Positions 8,972 through 18,801 of a stretch of 64,000 nt of DNA are shown piece after piece. The translations under genes were made by a program, and so were the position numbers. Under the pieces are notes generated by a model. The model saw nothing but the letters and a program-made list of their open reading frames with translations, did not search any database and had not been told where the DNA came from. Position 1 is the stretch's first letter. Each line of letters opens with the position of its first letter. The stretch lies in contig NZ_GL622200.1 of assembly GCF_000185305.1 (NCBI RefSeq), forward strand, positions 1,394,358-1,458,357, read 5' to 3'. The stretch comes from Aggregatibacter segnis ATCC 33393. Its GTDB lineage: Bacteria; Pseudomonadota; Gammaproteobacteria; Enterobacterales; Pasteurellaceae.

Positions 8972-10360
8972 ATGACAACCTCATTTAAACCCGAATTACT
9001 CTCCCCTGCCGGCTCCTTAAAAAATATGCGTTATGCCTTTGCTTATGGCGCAGACGCCGTGTATGCCGGTCAACCGCGTTACAGCTTGCGCGTACGCAAT
9101 AATGAATTTAATCACGCTAATTTAAAAATCGGCATCGATGAAGCCCATGCGCTCGGCAAAAAGTTCTATGTCGTGGTGAACATTGCGCCGCACAATTCCA
9201 AGCTCAAAACTTTTATTAAAGATTTACAACCGGTGATCGACATGGGCCCGGATGCACTGATCATGTCCGATCCCGGTTTGATTATGCTGGTACGTGAACA
9301 CTTCCCTGACATTGATATTCACCTTTCCGTGCAAGCCAATGCAGTGAACTGGGCAACTGTGAAATTCTGGAAACAAATGGGGTTGACCCGCGTGATTTTG
9401 TCGCGTGAGCTTTCTCTTGATGAAATCGCCGAAATCCGCCAACAAGTGCCGGATATTGAACTGGAAATTTTCGTACACGGCGCACTTTGCATGGCGTATT
9501 CCGGCCGCTGCCTCCTTTCCGGCTATATCAACAAACGAGATCCAAACCAAGGCACCTGCACGAATGCCTGTCGTTGGGAATACAAAATGGAAGAAGGAAA
9601 AGTAGATGACGTGGGCAATATCGTGCCGAAATTCGACCCGAGCCAACAGATTGAGGTGAAAAATGTCGCCCCAACCTTGGGTGAAGGCGCCGTGACCGAT
9701 AAAGTTTTCCTTTACACCGAAGCGCAAAATCCTGATGAGCAAATGACCGCTTTTGAAGACGAACACGGCACTTACTTCATGAACTCGAAAGATTTACGCG
9801 CTGTACAACATGTGGAAAAACTCACCGCACTTGGGGTACATTCCTTAAAGATCGAAGGTCGTACCAAATCCTTCTATTACTGCGCCCGCACTGCTCAGGT
9901 ATATCGCAAAGCCATTGACGATGCGGCCGCCGGTAAACCGTTTGATGAAAGCTTAATGGACACCTTAGAGTCCCTTGCCCACCGTGGTTATACCGAAGGT
10001 TTCCTACGTCGCCACACCCATGATGAATACCAAAATTATGACTACGGCTACTCCATTTCCGATCGCCAACAATTTGTCGGCGAATTCACCGGCAAACGTA
10101 ATGAACTTGGCATGGCGGAAGTGGCTGTGAAGAATAAATTCTTACTTGGCGATGAAGTGGAAATGATGACACCGCAAGGCAATATCGTGTTTAAAATCAA
10201 CAAAATGCTCAACCGTAAAAATGCCGAGGTCGATGCAGCCTTGGGCGACGGGCATTTTGTCTTTTTAGATGTGCCACAAGACATTCATTTGGACTATGCG
10301 TTGCTCATGCGAAATTTGGTTGATACCAACACTCGCAACCCGCATGAAAAGAAAAGTTAA
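8972..10360 (+). CDS. trhP: tRNA uridine-34 hydroxylase TrhP (YegQ, U32 peptidase family)
   Basis: Prephenate-dependent enzyme that hydroxylates uridine 34 of certain tRNAs to ho5U, the first step toward cmo5U wobble bases. The 462-residue product opens with ELLSPAGSLKNMRYAFAYGADAVYAG, shown here in part, and contains VHGALCMAYSGRCLLSGYI and GTCTNACRWEY, the cysteine cluster of U32 proteins expected to hold a 4Fe-4S centre, plus LKIEGRTKSFYY. Length matches E. coli YegQ (453). cmoA, which acts in the same pathway, is also in this window at 47718 but not linked. A single-gene unit with its own promoter and terminator. Confidence 0.9.
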   Translation: MTTSFKPELLSPAGSLKNMRYAFAYGADAVYAGQPRYSLRVRNNEFNHANLKIGIDEAHALGKKFYVVVNIAPHNSKLKTFIKDLQPVIDMGPDALIMSDPGLIMLVREHFPDIDIHLSVQANAVNWATVKFWKQMGLTRVILSRELSLDEIAEIRQQVPDIELEIFVHGALCMAYSGRCLLSGYINKRDPNQGTCTNACRWEYKMEEGKVDDVGNIVPKFDPSQQIEVKNVAPTLGEGAVTDKVFLYTEAQNPDEQMTAFEDEHGTYFMNSKDLRAVQHVEKLTALGVHSLKIEGRTKSFYYCARTAQVYRKAIDDAAAGKPFDESLMDTLESLAHRGYTEGFLRRHTHDEYQNYDYGYSISDRQQFVGEFTGKRNELGMAEVAVKNKFLLGDEVEMMTPQGNIVFKINKMLNRKNAEVDAALGDGHFVFLDVPQDIHLDYALLMRNLVDTNTRNPHEKKS

Positions 10361-10378
10361 TTTATTGTTAAATAAATG

Positions 10379-10478
10379 TTGCATTATTAATTTGGAAGCA
10401 TATAATGCAACTCGTACCCTAAAAAAATATGACTCCAAATACTTTTAGCCCTTACCCCCTTGAAAGGGCTTTTTTTTG
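10379..10478 (+). ncRNA. Candidate small transcript: promoter-like element followed by terminator
   Basis: TTGCAT at 10379-10384 and TATAAT at 10401-10406 with a 16-base gap form a good sigma-70 promoter; they sit within an inverted repeat (TTGCATTAT / ATAATGCAA). Transcription from about 10413 would meet the terminator stem AGCCCTT (10447) / AAGGGCT (10464) followed by eight T, giving an RNA of roughly 65 nucleotides with no ribosome site or convincing reading frame. The terminator may equally belong to trhP. Treat as hypothesis. Confidence 0.35.
10447..10478 (+). terminator. Rho-independent terminator after trhP
   Basis: AGCCCTT (10447-10453) and AAGGGCT (10464-10470) form a stem with a 10-base loop, followed by a run of T. 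A second small hairpin (AGCTCTT / AAGAGCT, 10516-10532) follows. Confidence 0.75.
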
Positions 10479-10581
10479 CTTTGAAAAAGGCAAAACATAG
10501 ATTAAAGGATGAATTAGCTCTTACAAAGAGCTTTCTCCTATATATTCACCAAAAGAAATTAGCGTGATTTCTTTTATTTCC

Positions 10582-10610
10582 TTGAGATTCTCCCCAATTC
10601 GCACTAGACT
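10582..10610 (+). promoter_or_regulatory. Putative sigma-70 promoter of queA
   Basis: TTGAGA at 10582-10587, a 17-base spacer and TAGACT at 10605-10610, 33 bases before the queA ATG. The rest of the 282-base gap between trhP and queA holds the terminator and hairpin already listed. Confidence 0.55.
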
Positions 10611-10642
10611 ACCGCCCTCTTTTTCAAACCAGATTTTCCATT

Positions 10643-11734
10643 ATGCGTGTTGCCGATTTTTATTTTGATTTACCTGATGAGTTGATTGCCCGTTATCCTA
10701 AAACAGAACGAACTGCCAGCCGTTTATTACAGTTGAATGGCGAAAACGGGGACATTTTCCACCGCACTTTTGCCGATGTGTTGGAGTTGATTCATCCGGG
10801 CGATTTGATGATCTTCAATAATACCCGTGTTATTCCTGCGCGGATGTTCGGGCGCAAAATCAGTGGCGGAAAAATTGAAGTCTTGGTGGAACGCGTATTA
10901 AGCGAATCTCGTTTTCTTGCCCATGTTCGCGCCTCTAAAGCGCCGAAAGAAGGGGCTGAATTGATTTTAGGGGAAGATAAATTAGGCGAAGGCAACGGTG
11001 TAAAAGCCCTGATGGTTGGTCGCCAAGGCAGTTTATTTGAAATTGAAATCGCCGAAAAACAGACCGCACTTTTTGACGTTTTACAACAAATCGGGCATAT
11101 GCCTTTACCGCCTTATATTGATCGTCCTGACGAAGAAGCGGATCAAGAGCGTTATCAGACCGTCTATAACAAAGTGCCGGGGGCGGTTGCCGCACCGACA
11201 GCCGGTTTGCATTTTGATGATGAACTTCTAGCCAAACTCAAAGAGAAAGGCGTCAATTTCGCCTTTGTAACCTTGCATGTGGGCGCGGGAACCTTCCAAC
11301 CAGTGCGAGTTGAAAACATTGAAGATCATGTCATGCACGCAGAATACGTGGAAGTGTCTCAAGAGGTTTGCGATGCCATTTTCGCCACCAAGAAAGCCGG
11401 CAAACGCGTGATTGCCGTGGGCACAACTTCCGTGCGTTCCATTGAAAGTGCAGCATTAGCGGCGGAAGAAAAACAACGTGATGTGTTAATTGAACCGTAT
11501 TTTTCCGATACGTCTATTTTCATTTATCCGGGCAAAAAATTCCGCGTGGTGGATTGTTTAATTACTAACTTCCATTTGCCGGAAAGCACGTTGATTATGC
11601 TGGTTTCTGCGTTTGCCGGATTTAGCCATACGATGAATGCGTATAAAAGTGCGGTGGAAAATCGCTATCGTTTTTTCAGTTATGGCGATGCCATGTTTAT
11701 CAGCAAAAATCCCCATGTGAAGGGAATGGAATAG
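10643..11734 (+). CDS. queA: S-adenosylmethionine:tRNA ribosyltransferase-isomerase
   Basis: Transfers and rearranges the ribosyl group of AdoMet onto preQ1-modified guanine 34 of tRNA, forming epoxyqueuosine. The 363-residue product shows the family start [39 protein letters not shown] region (seen in parts), [13 protein letters not shown] and [11 protein letters not shown], and the C-terminal [10 protein letters not shown]. Length is typical (E. coli 356). Three uptake signals lie inside the gene. tgt, the preceding enzyme in the pathway, is immediately downstream but separated by a terminator, and queH, the following step, is at 58884. Confidence 0.95.
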   Translation: MRVADFYFDLPDELIARYPKTERTASRLLQLNGENGDIFHRTFADVLELIHPGDLMIFNNTRVIPARMFGRKISGGKIEVLVERVLSESRFLAHVRASKAPKEGAELILGEDKLGEGNGVKALMVGRQGSLFEIEIAEKQTALFDVLQQIGHMPLPPYIDRPDEEADQERYQTVYNKVPGAVAAPTAGLHFDDELLAKLKEKGVNFAFVTLHVGAGTFQPVRVENIEDHVMHAEYVEVSQEVCDAIFATKKAGKRVIAVGTTSVRSIESAALAAEEKQRDVLIEPYFSDTSIFIYPGKKFRVVDCLITNFHLPESTLIMLVSAFAGFSHTMNAYKSAVENRYRFFSYGDAMFISKNPHVKGME

Positions 11735-11776
11735 AAATTGACTTATTTAGGTTCTCCACCTAAAATCCTACAACTT

Positions 11777-11800
11777 AAGCCTGTTACTCAGGCTTTTTTA
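11777..11800 (+). terminator. Terminator between queA and tgt
   Basis: AAGCCTG, loop TTACT, CAGGCTT then TTTTA. It suggests queA and tgt are at least partly uncoupled here. TTGACT at 11801 directly after it could serve as a -35 for tgt, with only a weak -10 (TATTCG, 11824). Confidence 0.7.
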
Positions 11801-11833
11801 TTGACTAAAACCTTCGAACTGTTTATTCGTTGA

Positions 11834-12994
<1,161 letters not shown>

Positions 12995-13013
12995 TCAGCT
13001 AAAAATCATCCGT

Positions 13014-13059
13014 AAAAAGTGCGGTGAAAAATTTACGTGTTTTTTCCACCGCACTTTTA
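13014..13059 (+). terminator. Inverted uptake-signal terminator after tgt
   Basis: AAGTGCGGTG (13017) and CACCGCACTT (13047) form a stem with A- and T-rich flanks and loop. It ends tgt transcription and also marks where the next gene cannot start. Confidence 0.6.
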
Positions 13060-13077
13060 CCTCTCACAGGAGTTTCT

Positions 13078-13596
13078 ATGCAAATCCTTGAACCTCAAAA
13101 ATTCGCCAGTTGGAATGAACCCATTGAAATGTTGTATGCCTGTCATAGCAAAGTGAAACGTTTTTGTCGTCAGCTAACTATTTTGCCCGATTATTTGGCA
13201 AAAAACGGTTGTAATCAGGCGGTGAAAAATGACGTTCAGCAAATTCTCAATTATTTCAATCAGTCAGCCCCGTTGCACCATGATGATGAGGAAAAAGATT
13301 TTTTCCCATTGTTGGTAAAATATGTGCCGGAAGCGCAAAAAGACATTGATGAATTAGAAAGACAGCACGTGACCTTACATGATAACTGGGCGAAATTATC
13401 TGAACAGTTGCAAGCCTTGTTGAATGGCGAACGGGAGAATGTCGATATGGCGTTGATCAACAATGTGGTCTCAGGTTACGACAAACATATCGCCTTGGAA
13501 GAGCCATTATTTGAGCTGGGTAAACAACATTTGTCAGAATCGGAATTACGCGAAATCGGTGACATAATGAGCGCTCGTCGTCGCGTACAAGCCTAA
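13078..13596 (+). CDS. Hemerythrin HHE-domain protein
   Basis: A 172-residue soluble protein with the histidine pattern of hemerythrin-like four-helix bundles: HSKVKRFC (about residue 22), APLHHDDEEKDFFP (about 63), ERQHVTLHDNW (about 97) and YDKHIALEEPLFELG (about 133). Such domains hold a di-iron centre and bind oxygen or respond to redox or NO. ATG at 13078 has CAGGAG seven bases upstream; the earlier in-frame GTG at 13024 lies inside the uptake-signal hairpin. The next gene, TusA-like, starts 19 bases after the stop, so the two form a pair. The biological role is not known from sequence. Confidence 0.75.
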   Translation: MQILEPQKFASWNEPIEMLYACHSKVKRFCRQLTILPDYLAKNGCNQAVKNDVQQILNYFNQSAPLHHDDEEKDFFPLLVKYVPEAQKDIDELERQHVTLHDNWAKLSEQLQALLNGERENVDMALINNVVSGYDKHIALEEPLFELGKQHLSESELREIGDIMSARRRVQA

Positions 13597-13615
13597 GCTA
13601 TCGTTGATTTAAATT

Positions 13616-13837
13616 ATGGAATATCAACTTGATACTCGTGAGTATCGTTGTCCTCTGCCGTTATTGATGACGAAAAATGCCGTCAACACATTAGCCCCAA
13701 ATGATGTATTGACGGTGTGGCTTGCTGCGGAAAGTGACATCGAAGATTTTCGTTTATTTTGCGAAGCTCAGCAGTTATCTTTTACCGTAATAAGTCAATC
13801 TCAACGTACCATTAAAATCACCAAAATAAACAAGTAA
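13616..13837 (+). CDS. TusA-family sulfurtransferase-like protein
   Basis: A 73-residue protein with the TusA signature: Cys12 in RCPLPLL (CPxP) on the first helix, followed by the beta-alpha-beta-alpha-beta pattern (DVLTVWLAAESDIEDF). TusA proteins carry a persulfide on this cysteine for thiolation of tRNA or for sulfur trafficking; small paralogues (YedF type) have unclear roles. It follows the hemerythrin-like gene closely, which suggests a redox or sulfur theme. Whether it is the true TusA of this organism cannot be decided without the rest of the genome. Confidence 0.75.
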   Translation: MEYQLDTREYRCPLPLLMTKNAVNTLAPNDVLTVWLAAESDIEDFRLFCEAQQLSFTVISQSQRTIKITKINK

Positions 13838-13999
13838 CCTCCCTATTTTCAGCCTTCAAAAGTGCGGTCGTTTTTGCCGTCATTTTTACAATATCATTTT
13901 CACATTTCAGCGAATTTATGGTATTTTAACAGCCGATTTTTATCAGTTTACGGACGCTCCATAGCGTCTTCTCTTTTCATTAACTAAAAGGAAATTTGA

Positions 14000-14299
14000 A
14001 TGGAAGCTCAACAAGGCAGCCCAATGTCAATGTTATTTATTTTTATCATCTTCGGATTGATTTTCTATTTCATGATTTATCGTCCGCAAGCGAAAAGAAA
14101 TAAAGAACACAAAAAATTAATGTCCGAATTAACCAAAGGCACCGAAGTATTAACCGCCGGCGGTATCATTGGTAAAATCACCAAAGTAGTTGAAAACAGC
14201 GACAGCATCGTTATCGCGTTAAACGACAGCACTGAAGTGACCATCAACCGCAACTACATCGCAGCGGTATTACCGAAAGGCACAATTAAAACCCTTTAA
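14000..14299 (+). CDS. yajC: Sec translocon accessory subunit YajC
   Basis: Small inner-membrane protein that associates with SecD-SecF. The 99-residue product has one membrane helix (residues 11-27, LFIFIIFGLIFYFMIY), then RPQAKRNKEHKKLMSEL and GTEVLTAGGIIGKI, the typical YajC sequence. AAAAGGAAATTTGA precedes the ATG. secD follows 30 bases downstream and secF after that. The 162-base gap before it has one uptake signal and a possible -10 (TATTTT, near 13922). Confidence 0.95.
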   Translation: MEAQQGSPMSMLFIFIIFGLIFYFMIYRPQAKRNKEHKKLMSELTKGTEVLTAGGIIGKITKVVENSDSIVIALNDSTEVTINRNYIAAVLPKGTIKTL

Positions 14300-14329
14300 T
14301 CTTACATTCCTCAAGGGAACAGGAAATCT

Positions 14330-16180
14330 ATGTTAAATCGTTACCCTTTATGGAAGAATCTAATGGTGATCTTTTTGGTCGCCATTGGTATTTTATACGC
14401 TCTTCCAAATCTTTACGGTGAAGATCCTGCCGTACAAATCTCAGGAACTCGTGGCCAGGAAGCTAATTCCAGCGTGCTAAGCGAAGTTCAAACTGTCCTA
14501 AAAGAAAATAATCTGGCAACTAAATCCATCGTGTTAGAAAACGGCTCTATTCTTGTACGTTTTAACAATACCGATAACCAATTACTCGCCAAAGATAAGA
14601 TCACTGAAAAATTAGGCAATAACTACTCTATCGCCCTAAACCTTGCACCGGCAACACCAAAATGGCTAAGCAGTATTGGCGGCAATCCGATGAAATGGGG
14701 TTTAGATTTGCGTGGTGGTGTACGCTTCCTGATGGAAGTGGATATGAACTCTGCGCTCACCAAACGTCAAGAGCAATTACAAGATTCCTTACGTACCGAA
14801 TTGCGCAAAGAAAAATATCAATACAGCGCTATTAAGTCAGCGGAGAATTTTTCCACAATCGTAAGTTTGGTTAATCCGGAACAGTTATCTGATGTACAGC
14901 GTTATTTGCGCAAACAGCATCCGACCTTAGACATTCGTGCGATTTCTGATAATACCCTGTCTTTGGCGTTATCTGATGCGGCATTAAACGAAGCTCGCGA
15001 AAGTGCGATTGAACAAAACTTAAGTATTTTGCGTAAACGTGTCACCGAACTTGGTGTCGCAGAAGCCGTAATTCAACGCCAAGGTGCAGAACGTATCGTG
15101 GTTGAATTGCCGGGGGTGCAAGACACGGCTCGCGCGAAAGAAATTCTGGGTGCTACGGCGACCCTTGAATTCCGCTTAGTCAATGGTAATGCAAACTTAG
15201 AGGCAGCCGCTCGCGGCATGGTGACTTCTGATTCTGAAGTGAAATATGACAGAAACAATCGCCCTATCGTGCTATATAAACGTGCCGTATTAGGTGGTGA
15301 ACACATTACGAACGCCAGTTCCGGTGTGGATCAAAATACCTCTAGACCGCAAGTGAGCGTCACCTTGGATAGCGAAGGCGGCGAAATCATGTCGCAAACT
15401 ACCCGCGCCAACATCCAAAAACCAATGGCGACGTTGTATGTGGAATATAAAGACAGTGGCAAAAAAGACGAAAATGGCAAAACCATTTTACAAAAACACG
15501 AAGAAGTGATTAACGTTGCCACCATTCAAGGTCGTTTCGGTAGTCAATTCCAAATTACCGGTATAGACTCTCCGGCAGAAGCACAAAACCTTGCGGTGTT
15601 ACTTCGTTCCGGTGCGTTAATTGCGCCGATTCAAATCGTGGAAGAACGCACCATTGGCCCATCTCTTGGTGCGCAAAACGTCGAACAAGGTTTGCAAGCA
15701 AGTTTTTGGGGCTTAATGATCGTCGTCGCCTTTATGGTCATTTACTATCGTAAATTCGGTCTTATTGCCAATGTCGCTTTGATCGCCAACATCGTTTTAT
15801 TAGTCGGTTTAATGTCCTTATTACCGGGCGCCACACTCACTATGCCGGGGATTGCCGGTATCGTATTGGCGGTTGGGATGTCCGTGGACGCAAACGTATT
15901 GATCTTTGAGCGGATAAAAGAAGAAATTCGCAACGGTCGCCCTGTTCAGCAAGCTATTAGCGAAGGTTATAGCGGTGCATTCAGTTCTATCTTTGATGCG
16001 AACTTAACCACCATTTTGACTGCGGTAGCACTCTACGCTGTAGGGACGGGGCCGATCAAAGGCTTCGCAATCACCTTATCTTTAGGGATTGCTATCTCCA
16101 TGTTTACCGCAATCACCGGAACACGCGCAATCGTGAATTTCTTATACGGCGGCAAACGAATTGATAAATTATCAATTTAA
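14330..16180 (+). CDS. secD: Protein translocase subunit SecD
   Basis: Inner-membrane RND-like subunit that uses the proton motive force to help release translocated proteins on the periplasmic side. The 616-residue protein has a first membrane helix at about 9-26, the conserved [18 protein letters not shown] after it, a large periplasmic domain, and five C-terminal membrane helices including [21 protein letters not shown]. Length equals E. coli SecD (615). CAAGGGAACAGG precedes the ATG. It is followed by secF with almost no gap. Confidence 0.96.
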   Translation: MLNRYPLWKNLMVIFLVAIGILYALPNLYGEDPAVQISGTRGQEANSSVLSEVQTVLKENNLATKSIVLENGSILVRFNNTDNQLLAKDKITEKLGNNYSIALNLAPATPKWLSSIGGNPMKWGLDLRGGVRFLMEVDMNSALTKRQEQLQDSLRTELRKEKYQYSAIKSAENFSTIVSLVNPEQLSDVQRYLRKQHPTLDIRAISDNTLSLALSDAALNEARESAIEQNLSILRKRVTELGVAEAVIQRQGAERIVVELPGVQDTARAKEILGATATLEFRLVNGNANLEAAARGMVTSDSEVKYDRNNRPIVLYKRAVLGGEHITNASSGVDQNTSRPQVSVTLDSEGGEIMSQTTRANIQKPMATLYVEYKDSGKKDENGKTILQKHEEVINVATIQGRFGSQFQITGIDSPAEAQNLAVLLRSGALIAPIQIVEERTIGPSLGAQNVEQGLQASFWGLMIVVAFMVIYYRKFGLIANVALIANIVLLVGLMSLLPGATLTMPGIAGIVLAVGMSVDANVLIFERIKEEIRNGRPVQQAISEGYSGAFSSIFDANLTTILTAVALYAVGTGPIKGFAITLSLGIAISMFTAITGTRAIVNFLYGGKRIDKLSI

Positions 16181-16197
16181 CGGTGAGGAAATATATT

Positions 16198-17163
16198 GTG
16201 AATTTAGAAAATAGAAGTCAGCCAATTAAAGAAATTCAAGGCATTAAACTCCCTTTCCGTTTAGTGGAATTCATGAAATTTCGTCTATGGGGCTACCTTG
16301 CTTCCGTTGTGATTATCGCGGTTTCCTTATTCTTTGTATTTACCAAAGGTTTCAACTGGGGCTTAGATTTCACCGGTGGCGTGGTGGTTGATACCCACTT
16401 CTCTCAACCGGCAGATTTGGAAAAAATCCGTTCTACGTTAGTACAAAACGGCATTGAGAGTCCACTCGTGCAAACCACCGGCGGTGTGCGCGATGTGATG
16501 ATTCGCCTACCGGCAACCGATGATGCGCAAATCGGCGATCACGTCAAAAAAATGCTGAACACATTGGATAGTGATATTCAAATTCGTTCCATTGAGTTTG
16601 TCGGACCTAACGTAGGTGAGGAATTAACCCAAGGGGCAATTTACGCCACCTTAGCCACCCTCATTATGCTCTTGCTTTATGTGGGCATGCGTTTTGAATG
16701 GCGTTTAGCAACCGGTGGTGTGCTTTCTTTAGCGCACGACGTGATTGTCACCCTCGGTGCCTTCTCTTACTTACAAATCGAAATGGATTTAACCTTTATT
16801 GCGGCGATCCTTTCCGTGGTAGGTTACTCGTTAAACGACAGTATCGTGGTATTCGACCGTGTGCGTGAAAACTTCCGTAAAATCAGACGGATTTCAGCCA
16901 TCGACATCATCGATATTTCCTTAACCCAAACCCTATCCCGTACCATTATGACATCGCTCACCACGTTAATTGTCGTTATCGCCCTCTTCATCTTCGGCGG
17001 TCCGACAATTCACAGCTTCTCGCTAGCCTTGCTCATCGGGATCGGATTTGGTACCTATTCTTCCATCTTCATTGCGATTGCTATCGCCTATGACTTAGGT
17101 TTAACCCGTGAACACATGGTTCAACCTAAAGTGAATAAAGATGATATTGAAGAGTTACCATAA
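16198..17163 (+). CDS. secF: Protein translocase subunit SecF
   Basis: Partner of SecD in the inner membrane. With the GTG at 16198 the product has 321 residues; GGTGAGGAA nine bases upstream fits as ribosome site. An earlier in-frame GTG at 16183 would itself be part of that ribosome site and has none of its own, so I prefer 16198. Features: first membrane helix about 30-48, FNWGLDFTGGVVVDTHF, then five helices with SVVGYSLNDSIVVFDRVREN. Length fits E. coli SecF (323). Last gene of the operon, followed by a strong terminator. Confidence 0.93.
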   Translation: MNLENRSQPIKEIQGIKLPFRLVEFMKFRLWGYLASVVIIAVSLFFVFTKGFNWGLDFTGGVVVDTHFSQPADLEKIRSTLVQNGIESPLVQTTGGVRDVMIRLPATDDAQIGDHVKKMLNTLDSDIQIRSIEFVGPNVGEELTQGAIYATLATLIMLLLYVGMRFEWRLATGGVLSLAHDVIVTLGAFSYLQIEMDLTFIAAILSVVGYSLNDSIVVFDRVRENFRKIRRISAIDIIDISLTQTLSRTIMTSLTTLIVVIALFIFGGPTIHSFSLALLIGIGFGTYSSIFIAIAIAYDLGLTREHMVQPKVNKDDIEELP

Positions 17164-17176
17164 AAATCAATAAAAC

Positions 17177-17206
17177 AAAAAAGGTCGTTTTTTAACGACC
17201 TTTTTT
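17177..17206 (+). terminator. Terminator of the yajC-secDF operon
   Basis: AAAAAAGGTCGTT, loop TTTT, AACGACCTTTTTT. The A and T tracts make it usable on both strands. Confidence 0.9.
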
Positions 17207-17283
17207 ATTTTCCACACTTATCGCATTTCTATAATACATCAGAAAAAACCTTTTATTTTTCGACCGCTCTTTAAGCAATAAAA

Positions 17284-17304
17284 AAGCGGCGAAAGTCGCC
17301 GCTT
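17284..17304 (-). terminator. Terminator of glyA
   Basis: On the minus strand AAGCGGCGA, a 3-base loop and TCGCCGCTT are followed by TTTTTATT. It lies 20 bases after the glyA stop. Confidence 0.9.
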
Positions 17305-17324
17305 AAAGATAAAAGCCTTAAATA

Positions 17325-18587
17325 TTAGGCGTAAACCGGAAGACGTTTACAGATTGCCAATACTTTTTCTTTTGTCGCCGCAATCACTTGTTCTTCATTG
17401 TCTTTACCGAGTGCGTCTAACACATCACACATCCAGCCGGCAAGTTCACGACAGTCTTGCTCGTTAAAACCACGACGGGTGACGGAAGGTGTACCCACAC
17501 GAATACCGGAAGTCACAAATGGTTTTTGTGGATCATTCGGTACCGAGTTTTTATTCACGGTAATGTTTGCTTTACCAAGTGCTGCATCCGCTGCTTTACC
17601 GGTTAAACCTTGTTGAACTAAATCCACCAAGAACAAGTGGTTTTCGGTACTGTTTGAAACCACTTTGTAACCTCGTTGTTTAAATACCTCCACCATGGCT
17701 TTCGCATTTTTCAAGACATTTTGTTGGTAGATTTTGTATTCCGGCTCTAATGCTTCTTTGAAGCACACTGCTTTTGCCGCAATAATGTGAACTAATGGAC
17801 CACCTTGACCTGCCGGGAAAACAGCAGATTGAAGTTTTTTATACATCTCTTCATCGCCGCTGGCAGATAAAATTAAACCACCACGTGGACCACCTAAGGT
17901 TTTATGGGTTGTTGTTGTAACAACATGGGCATACGGAAGTGGATTCGGATATACGCCCGCCGCAATTAAACCGGCAACGTGAGCCATATCGACAAATAAA
18001 TAAGCACCTACTTCATCTGCGATTTCACGCATTTTTTTCCAATCAACCACTTGAGAATAAGCAGAGAAACCGCCCACAATCATTTTTGGTTTCACTTCAT
18101 GCGCTTGTTTACGCAAAGCATCGTAGTCAATCAAACCTTCATCGGTAATGCCATATTGCTCTGCATGATAAATTTTACCGGAGAAGCTCACAGAAGCACC
18201 GTGAGTTAAGTGGCCACCGTGTGCCAAGCTCATACCTAAAATGGTATCGCCCGGATTTAATAATGCCATATAAACGGCCGCATTCGCTTGTGAACCGGAG
18301 TGCGGTTGCACGTTCACATAATCTGCGCCAAATAATTCTTTCGCACGATCAATCGCCAACTGTTCCACAATGTCAGCGTACTCACAACCACCATAATAGC
18401 GTTTACCCGGATAGCCTTCCGCATATTTATTGGTGAATTGAGAACCTTGCGCTTGCATTACGCGCGGGCTGGCATAGTTTTCAGAAGCGATTAATTCAAT
18501 ATGTTCTTCTTGACGACGATTCTCATCTTGAATGGCTTGCCATAAAACCGGATCGTAATCAGCGATGTTCATGCTCTTTTTAAACAT
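17325..18587 (-). CDS. glyA: Serine hydroxymethyltransferase
   Basis: PLP enzyme that converts serine and tetrahydrofolate to glycine and methylene-tetrahydrofolate, supplying one-carbon units for purine synthesis. The 420-residue product has the PLP lysine at position 229 in [30 protein letters not shown] near 55-70 and [12 protein letters not shown] near 95. Length matches the family. The start is supported by CGAGGAAAACACA upstream. It lies downstream of purD and purH on the same strand, consistent with a shared role in purine synthesis, though 214 bases separate it from purD. No PurR box was seen before it. Confidence 0.96.
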   Translation of the reverse strand: MFKKSMNIADYDPVLWQAIQDENRRQEEHIELIASENYASPRVMQAQGSQFTNKYAEGYPGKRYYGGCEYADIVEQLAIDRAKELFGADYVNVQPHSGSQANAAVYMALLNPGDTILGMSLAHGGHLTHGASVSFSGKIYHAEQYGITDEGLIDYDALRKQAHEVKPKMIVGGFSAYSQVVDWKKMREIADEVGAYLFVDMAHVAGLIAAGVYPNPLPYAHVVTTTTHKTLGGPRGGLILSASGDEEMYKKLQSAVFPAGQGGPLVHIIAAKAVCFKEALEPEYKIYQQNVLKNAKAMVEVFKQRGYKVVSNSTENHLFLVDLVQQGLTGKAADAALGKANITVNKNSVPNDPQKPFVTSGIRVGTPSVTRRGFNEQDCRELAGWMCDVLDALGKDNEEQVIAATKEKVLAICKRLPVYA

Positions 18588-18761
18588 TGTGTTTTCCTCG
18601 TTATGTAATTTTGAGTGGTATAGTTTAACTGTTTATGGATTGAAATTTAATTAAAAGTTAAGTCCTAAATTTTCATCAAATCAATGAAAACTATTCATAA
18701 AAGTGCGGTCAAAAAATCCATTGGATTTTTAACGCCGCCTTTGCCGACAATCCCGTTTAGC

Positions 18762-18791
18762 GTTCGCAAGTACGCAGATGAACTTGCGAAC
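18762..18791. repeat. Perfect 10-base inverted repeat downstream of purD
   Basis: GTTCGCAAGT (18762-18771) and ACTTGCGAAC (18782-18791) with a 10-base loop. On the minus strand there is no T tract after it, so it is not an obvious purD terminator; on the plus strand it is followed by AATTTTT. An uptake signal (18702) and a second short palindrome (AAAAATCCATTGGATTTTT, about 18711-18729) lie between it and glyA. Confidence 0.5.
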
Positions 18792-18801
18792 AATTTTTCC
18801 G

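Noticed and set aside
9224..9766. A 180-codon frame antisense to trhP
   Set aside because: It lies fully within a well-recognised gene, has no family resemblance and is a shadow of codon bias.
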